From SZUA-521 sp041738285 (lineage in GTDB: Bacteria; Pseudomonadota; Gammaproteobacteria; Pseudomonadales; Azotimanducaceae): a stretch of DNA of 62,928 bases. The notes beneath the pieces are model-generated. The model searched no databases, was not told the origin of the DNA, and saw nothing but the letters and a program-made list of their open reading frames with translations. The stretch spans positions 1 through 62,928 of the forward strand of contig JBGSQB010000220.1 of NCBI GenBank assembly GCA_041738285.1. Reading direction: 5' to 3'. Positions within the stretch are counted from its first letter, which is position 1. Every line of letters starts with the position of its first letter. The position numbers and the translations under genes are program-made. Below, piece after piece: positions 58,836 to 62,928 of the stretch.

Positions 58836-59453
58836 ATGTCGATCAAGGCGCGCTTCGAGCGGGTCACGGCGGCACTGGTTCGGTGGCTGGCGAATCGGGG
58901 CGTTTCAGCGTCTGAAGTTTCCATCGCTGGGCTTCTCCTCACATTCGTCGGCGCGGCCATGATTGGCAATGGCGACTTCTGGTTCGGACCTTGGGTGTTC
59001 GCCCTTGCCAGCACCGTGGATGCGCTCGACGGTGCGCTTGCGCGGCTCACCGGGACCGTTAGCGCCTGGGGAGAGTTTCTGGATTCGACGCTGGATCGCG
59101 TTGGTGAAGCATCGGGCCTTGCGGCAATCGCCGTGTGGTTTTCAATGCAGGGCGAGACAGTCGCCGTCGCGCTGTCTGTGGCGGCTTTGCTGGGAGGGAA
59201 CCTCACCAGCTATGTGCGGGCTAAGGCAGAGTCGTTGGGTATCGCCTGCAGCGAGGGATGGGTCGGTCGCCCGGGACGGGTCTTCATCTTCAGCCTGCTC
59301 ATATTCCTGCATCTGCCGGTCGTGATGATCTGGTTGCTGGCGATCGTGAGCTGTGCCACGGCGGGTCAACGCATCTACATCGTTTACCGCGCCCTCGATG
59401 AGCGCCGTCGCGCGGCGATCAGCGGAGCCGGGTTCGAAGAAACTCACTCGTAA
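58836..59453 (+). CDS. CDP-alcohol phosphatidyltransferase family protein
   Basis: This is a 205-residue membrane enzyme. STVDALDGALARLTGTVSAWGEFLDSTLDR contains D62xxD65G66xxA69R70...G79xxxD83xxxD87, the CDP-alcohol transferase signature with its divalent-metal Asp ladder. Membrane spans surround it. It makes phospholipids or phosphoinositides from CDP-diacylglycerol or CDP-alcohol; substrate not assignable. GGAAGGTGA before ATG 58836 supports the start. Its 3' end overlaps the convergent PfkB gene by 35 bases. Confidence 0.9.
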   Translation: MSIKARFERVTAALVRWLANRGVSASEVSIAGLLLTFVGAAMIGNGDFWFGPWVFALASTVDALDGALARLTGTVSAWGEFLDSTLDRVGEASGLAAIAVWFSMQGETVAVALSVAALLGGNLTSYVRAKAESLGIACSEGWVGRPGRVFIFSLLIFLHLPVVMIWLLAIVSCATAGQRIYIVYRALDERRRAAISGAGFEETHS

Positions 59454-60204
59454 ACCGAGCCGCGCCGCGGGCTGAAGCTGCGGCATCGCTGGTCCCGCTG
59501 CCCAGGCCATGGCGATGGGCGAGGTAAGCCGCGAAGAAGGTATCGCCGGCGCCGGTGGGGTCACAGTTGGTCACCGGTGGATCGGCGCGCCATGGCCATC
59601 GCTCGTCCCCGATCACGAGTTCACCCCCCTCGATGCCGCGTGTCAGCGCAAGTTCCGCCGGCGCCACAATGCCCGCGTTCAGCAGCGTCCACTCGCGCAC
59701 CGATGCTTTGAGCCACCGCATGCGGCGCAGTATTTCGATTGTTGTCGGGGCTGCATGAGGCACGACCTCTCCGCCGACGATCGCGCGACAAAGGCCCTGC
59801 ACATCGAGGGCGCGAGGCCGCATGGTGCCTTTATACCAAGCGGGCTCGAGGTCATCCGGGTGCAGCGCGCCCAGATGAACGAAGTCGATGCCATCCAGCA
59901 GCGCGGTGTCGAACGCCAGCGGCGGCGCGAGGTGTGGCGCGCGCTGGGTACGTGACTGATCCGCGCGATAGTAATTCTCGAATGTCGTGGTTACGGCGCT
60001 CGAGTGCCTGATCACCTCGACACCAGCGGGAAAGTGCTCATCGATACGTTCTGCAGCCGAAGTTACAACACGGCAGTCGATACCAAGTGCCTGGTAGGTG
60101 CGTGCGGCATACAGCACCGTGCCACCCCAACTGCTGTGGGCATCATCGTCGACGAAATTGGTGTCCCGCGTAATGGAGCCGGCGATCAGTACGCGAATGC
60201 TCAA
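59419..60204 (-). CDS. PfkB family carbohydrate kinase
   Basis: This is a 261-residue ribokinase-fold protein. VRVLIAGSITRDTNF and SSWGGTVLYAARTYQALG are the N-terminal elements; NCDPTGAGDTFFAAYLAHRHG is the C-terminal PfkB signature with the catalytic Asp. It is shorter than ribokinase (about 300), as in inosine/inositol-kinase-like branches. It phosphorylates a sugar, nucleoside or polyol. ATGA overlaps the MBL gene stop; that gene and nadE lie upstream. Confidence 0.88.
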   Translation of the reverse strand: MSIRVLIAGSITRDTNFVDDDAHSSWGGTVLYAARTYQALGIDCRVVTSAAERIDEHFPAGVEVIRHSSAVTTTFENYYRADQSRTQRAPHLAPPLAFDTALLDGIDFVHLGALHPDDLEPAWYKGTMRPRALDVQGLCRAIVGGEVVPHAAPTTIEILRRMRWLKASVREWTLLNAGIVAPAELALTRGIEGGELVIGDERWPWRADPPVTNCDPTGAGDTFFAAYLAHRHGLGSGTSDAAASARGAARFTSEFLRTRLR

Positions 60205-61121
60205 AGTCCCCAGCAGTCCATCTCGTTGGCGAACATCAGCGTGCCGGCATAGGACGTGCGGATCGTCGCTTCGGTTTGAGTCTCGACACCGCGCGTTCGA
60301 CTCATGCGGTGGCCGAGGATCAGCATTCGCACGTCGGCGTCGGCCGCGATGCGCCCGATCTGACTCGGCAGCGCGAATTGCTCGCGCAACTCGCCGCGGC
60401 TCGCTTCGTCGATGCCGTGACTGACGATGAGCGCATCGGTGCCTTTGGCGAATACGCCCATGGGATTGCCGTCGTTGTTGAAGTCACCCGCAAAGGTTAC
60501 CGACACATCGCCCATGGTGGCGCGCCAGGCGATGGTCGGCACGTTGCCGTGGTGTACGGGGATCGCAGCGAGTCGCACGTTCTCGGTGCCGAATCGGGCC
60601 CAGCGCCGCGAGCCTGCTGCGGGCACATTGGTCGCGGAGATCTTGTAGCTGCCGGTGCGGAATGTCAGGTAGCTGGCAAGGTCGGGATATGCGCCGGTCG
60701 GGCCGATCTGACGCTCGAGAAAGACCCGCATGCCCGGGTAGACATCGTTGCCATCGGGCCCGAACACCGGCAGCGGGCGATCGCGCGCGCCGTCGACGGA
60801 ACCGCGCACGAGCGCTGCGATGTCACCGGCGTGGTCCACAGTGAGTTGAGTGAACACGATCGCGTCGAGGTCGGCGATGTCGGCACCCGATTCGTCGAAC
60901 CGCAGCGCCGTGCCCGGGCCGGGGTCCACCAGCAGGCGCGCATGATCATCGACCCAGATGAGGTAACTTGCGCTGCCGCGACCGTCATCGATTTCAGGGC
61001 CGCCAGAGCCGAGTATCTGCAGCCAGACACCCTCGTCACCGCATTGCTGACTGTTCTTGGCGAACGCGCTGCTGGTCGTGGAGAGCGCGAGCAGGGCGAT
61101 GAAAACTCGAAGGTGCGGCAT
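60201..61121 (-). CDS. Exported MBL-fold protein with a degenerate metal site
   Basis: This is a 306-residue protein with a signal peptide MPHLRVFIALLALSTTSSAFA. The fold is MBL (LLVDPGPGTALRFDESG; PVHHGNVPTIAWRATMGDVSVTFAGDFNND; LILGHRM). However, the zinc motif THxHxDH reads TQLTVDHAGD at 91-100: the first two His are Gln92 and Thr94, with Asp96-His97 kept. It may therefore be non-catalytic or bind one metal. ATG 61121 gives a clean signal peptide. It lies 10 bases after nadE and shares ATGA with the kinase gene. Confidence 0.82.
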   Translation of the reverse strand: MPHLRVFIALLALSTTSSAFAKNSQQCGDEGVWLQILGSGGPEIDDGRGSASYLIWVDDHARLLVDPGPGTALRFDESGADIADLDAIVFTQLTVDHAGDIAALVRGSVDGARDRPLPVFGPDGNDVYPGMRVFLERQIGPTGAYPDLASYLTFRTGSYKISATNVPAAGSRRWARFGTENVRLAAIPVHHGNVPTIAWRATMGDVSVTFAGDFNNDGNPMGVFAKGTDALIVSHGIDEASRGELREQFALPSQIGRIAADADVRMLILGHRMSRTRGVETQTEATIRTSYAGTLMFANEMDCWGL

Positions 61122-61131
61122 GGCGTATCCG

Positions 61132-62928
61132 TTAGTCGGGCAGGTTGTCGATTGCGGTGAGCAGGGCATCCGCACGGGCTTCGTCGGGCATGCGCCAATC
61201 GCCACGCGGCGAGAGGCTGACGCTGCCGACTTTCGGCCCAGGCGGCAGTGTCGTGCGTTTGAACTGCTGGCTGTAGAAGCGGGAAAAGAACACCTTCATC
61301 CAACGCTTGATGGTTGCCGAGTCGTAGCAATCATCGAAGCTCAGGCGCGCGAGCGCATGGATCTTCGCCGGGCTCGAACCATGCCGCAGGTAATGGAACA
61401 GAAAGAAGTCATGCAGTTCGTAAGGCCCGAGAATCGTCTCGGTCGTCTGGGCGATGGAGCCGTCGGCGGCAGGTGGCAGCAATTCCGGTGAGATCGGGGT
61501 GGCCAAAACGCGGTCGATTGCTGCGGCGAGCTTTTCTTTTGCGCGATGCCGAGCGTACCAGCGCACGAGGTAGGCGATCAGCGTCTTTGGCACGCTCGCG
61601 TTGACGTTGTAGCCCGCCATGTGATCGCCGTTGAACGTGCACCAGCCGAGCGCGAGTTCCGATAGATCGCCCGTGCCGACCACGATGCCGCCCACTTTGT
61701 TTGCGGTGTTGAACAGGATCTGCGTGCGCTCGCGCGCCTGGGCGTTCTCGAAGGTGATATCGCGCGCCGCCGCTGGATGATCGAGGTCGGCAAGATGCTG
61801 GGCCACTGCCGCATCAATGGGTATTTCCTGGGTCTTGGCGCCGCCGCTGGCACCGAGTTGCCGCGCGGTCGCGAGCGTGTGCGCCGTCGTACCGGGCCCG
61901 GGCATGGTGAGCGCGTGCAGGTCCTTGGCTTTGCGGCCGAGCACCGTCAAGGCGTCGAGCGCCACCAGGAATGCGAGGGTCGAGTCCAGGCCACCCGATA
62001 TGCCAATGATCAGGTGCTTGGCATTGGCCGCGAGTACGCGGCGCGCGAGCCCGGTCGCCTGGATGGCGAGAATCTCCCGCGCGCGCGCGTCCACTTCGTG
62101 CTCATCGTCCGGGACGAACGGATGTCTGGGGTAGCTGCGTCGCAGACGTGCAAGCGGCGGGGGTTTGATCCCGGTGTTCGACTCGAGGTATCCCGCCGGT
62201 CGGTCTGCGCTCGCGAAGGTCGCATTGCGCGCCCGGTCCCGGCGCAGCCGCTCGACGTCGAACTCCACCACGATGTGCTCGCCGGCCAGTGCAAAGCGCT
62301 CGCTTTGGGCAATGAGCGCGCCGTCTTCGGCGGCGATGAGATGACCGCCGAAGACGATGTCTTTGGTCGACTCGGTCGGGCCGGCCGACGCATACAGATA
62401 GCCGCAGATGCGCGTCGCGGACGCCATGCGCACAAGATCGCGGCGATAGTCGGCCTTCGCGACCAGCTCATTGCTGGCGGAAGGGTTGAGGATGACATCG
62501 GCGCCGGCCAAGGCGTGGCGTGCTCCGGTCGGCTCCACCATCCACAGGTCTTCGCACACTTCGATGGCGAAGCGCGCGCCGCCCACGGTAAACACCTGGT
62601 CCCGGTAGATGCGGAAGGTGCCGAGTTCGGCATCGTCGACGGTGTGATCGATGCCGGCGCCCGATACGAACCAGCGCTTGTCGTAGAACTCACCGTAGTT
62701 CGGATGGGCTGTCTTCGGGACAGCGCCACGTATCGCCCCGCCGGCAAGCACGATGGCGCAGTTGAGCAGGCGGCCGTCGTCCAGCCACCACGGCGCACCG
62801 ACCACGAGTACGGACGCGGTGCTCGCGGTCGCCTTGGCCAGTTCCGTGAGTGCCGCGCGGGTTGCTTCAGCAAGCGCGCGGGAATAGAACAGATCCTCGC
62901 AGCTGTAACCGGATACCGCGAGTTCCGG
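61132..62928 (-). CDS. nadE: Glutamine-dependent NAD+ synthetase, 5'-truncated by the window edge
   Basis: This is the C-terminal 598 residues of NAD synthetase. The frame is open to 62928, and the first residues PELAVSGYSCEDLFYSRALAEATRAAL clearly belong to the nitrilase-like glutaminase domain. A start at GTG 62805 is therefore not real. VCEDLWMVEP carries the glutaminase Cys. LIIGISGGLDSTLAFLVALDAL is the ATP pyrophosphatase loop of the synthetase domain, and TGDLSELALGWCTFNGDHMAGYNVNASVPKTLIAYLVRW is also typical. It amidates nicotinic acid adenine dinucleotide to NAD with glutamine. The MBL and PfkB genes follow and may be co-transcribed. Confidence 0.94.
   Translation of the reverse strand, partial: PELAVSGYSCEDLFYSRALAEATRAALTELAKATASTASVLVVGAPWWLDDGRLLNCAIVLAGGAIRGAVPKTAHPNYGEFYDKRWFVSGAGIDHTVDDAELGTFRIYRDQVFTVGGARFAIEVCEDLWMVEPTGARHALAGADVILNPSASNELVAKADYRRDLVRMASATRICGYLYASAGPTESTKDIVFGGHLIAAEDGALIAQSERFALAGEHIVVEFDVERLRRDRARNATFASADRPAGYLESNTGIKPPPLARLRRSYPRHPFVPDDEHEVDARAREILAIQATGLARRVLAANAKHLIIGISGGLDSTLAFLVALDALTVLGRKAKDLHALTMPGPGTTAHTLATARQLGASGGAKTQEIPIDAAVAQHLADLDHPAAARDITFENAQARERTQILFNTANKVGGIVVGTGDLSELALGWCTFNGDHMAGYNVNASVPKTLIAYLVRWYARHRAKEKLAAAIDRVLATPISPELLPPAADGSIAQTTETILGPYELHDFFLFHYLRHGSSPAKIHALARLSFDDCYDSATIKRWMKVFFSRFYSQQFKRTTLPPGPKVGSVSLSPRGDWRMPDEARADALLTAIDNLPD

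Noticed and set aside
62803..62928. GTG 62805 as the start of nadE
   Set aside because: The frame is open to the window end with well-conserved glutaminase-domain residues, so the start lies beyond the window.
1..62928. tRNA, rRNA, CRISPR, prophage or intact IS
   Set aside because: No cloverleaf, repeat-spacer array, integrase or transposase could be recognised; a tool scan (tRNAscan, Rfam, ISfinder) would settle this.

Overview
The window is 62.9 kb of GC-rich bacterial chromosome, densely packed with about 70 protein genes. Many neighbouring genes share ATGA, GTGA or TTGA start/stop overlaps. Syd (5521-6111), a GreB-type factor (8189-8686), TonB-dependent uptake, two fasciclin-domain proteins and the general gene style point to an aerobic gammaproteobacterium. 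I cannot name a genus. I saw no tRNA, rRNA, CRISPR array, phage or intact insertion sequence. No gene-free stretch exceeds about 200 bases.

Left part (1-9.4 kb): a DNA-alkyltransferase (MGMT) gene, a SYLF-domain protein, a signal-peptide protein, and a TetR gene behind a palindrome array. Then come aroA overlapped by a glutamate-semialdehyde-aminomutase-like gene, syd, and a minus-strand stress-signalling operon. That operon encodes a four-EF-hand periplasmic protein, an ECF sigma factor, a small membrane protein (probable anti-sigma) and a membrane-anchored Spy/CnrX-like sensor. A greB-like gene lies upstream.

9.4-15.6 kb is the most unusual region. It is a tight six-gene minus-strand operon: class II aldolase, MtnA-like isomerase (catalytic Cys replaced by Ser), amidase, PIG-L deacetylase, DegT/AHBA-synthase-like aminotransferase, and Fe-ADH/glycerol-1-phosphate-dehydrogenase-like enzyme. 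I know no standard pathway with this set. It looks like an uncharacterised route that makes or breaks an amino-polyol or amino-sugar phosphate.

15.7-25.9 kb is a catabolic and accessory stretch. A luciferase-like monooxygenase, a TetR regulator and a frameshifted TonB-dependent receptor share matching palindromic operators. They are followed by a VOC protein, an ACR3 transporter, a cyclase-family hydrolase, a TauD dioxygenase, an NTF2-like protein, a Cys/Met-metabolism PLP enzyme, a small unknown protein and a GNAT. 26-28 kb holds a TIR-TolB-TPR protein broken at a G7 tract. 28-33 kb has a citrate-synthase-like enzyme, a LysR regulator, and two fasciclin proteins flanking an MBL-fold hydrolase.

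33-36.6 kb is an acyl-CoA/aromatic-type operon: two enoyl-CoA hydratase-family proteins, an SDR without its catalytic Tyr, and a DsbA-like isomerase. It is divergent from an HxlR regulator with twin operators. 36.6-51 kb is sugar-oriented: SIS isomerase, DUF2306 protein and FAD oxidoreductase; GH20 hexosaminidase, NahK-type kinase and VOC protein; then a chain of LacZ-type beta-galactosidase, PhyH, TonB-domain lipoprotein, ferric-reductase-like membrane protein and NHL/SMP-30-like lipoprotein. The right end (51-62.9 kb) carries a thioesterase, amidase, nitroreductase, M20 peptidase, large secreted protein, ACT-DUF924 fusion, CDP-alcohol phosphatidyltransferase, PfkB kinase, degenerate MBL protein and a nadE gene that runs off the window.

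All functional calls come from reading motifs and family resemblance. No database search was run.
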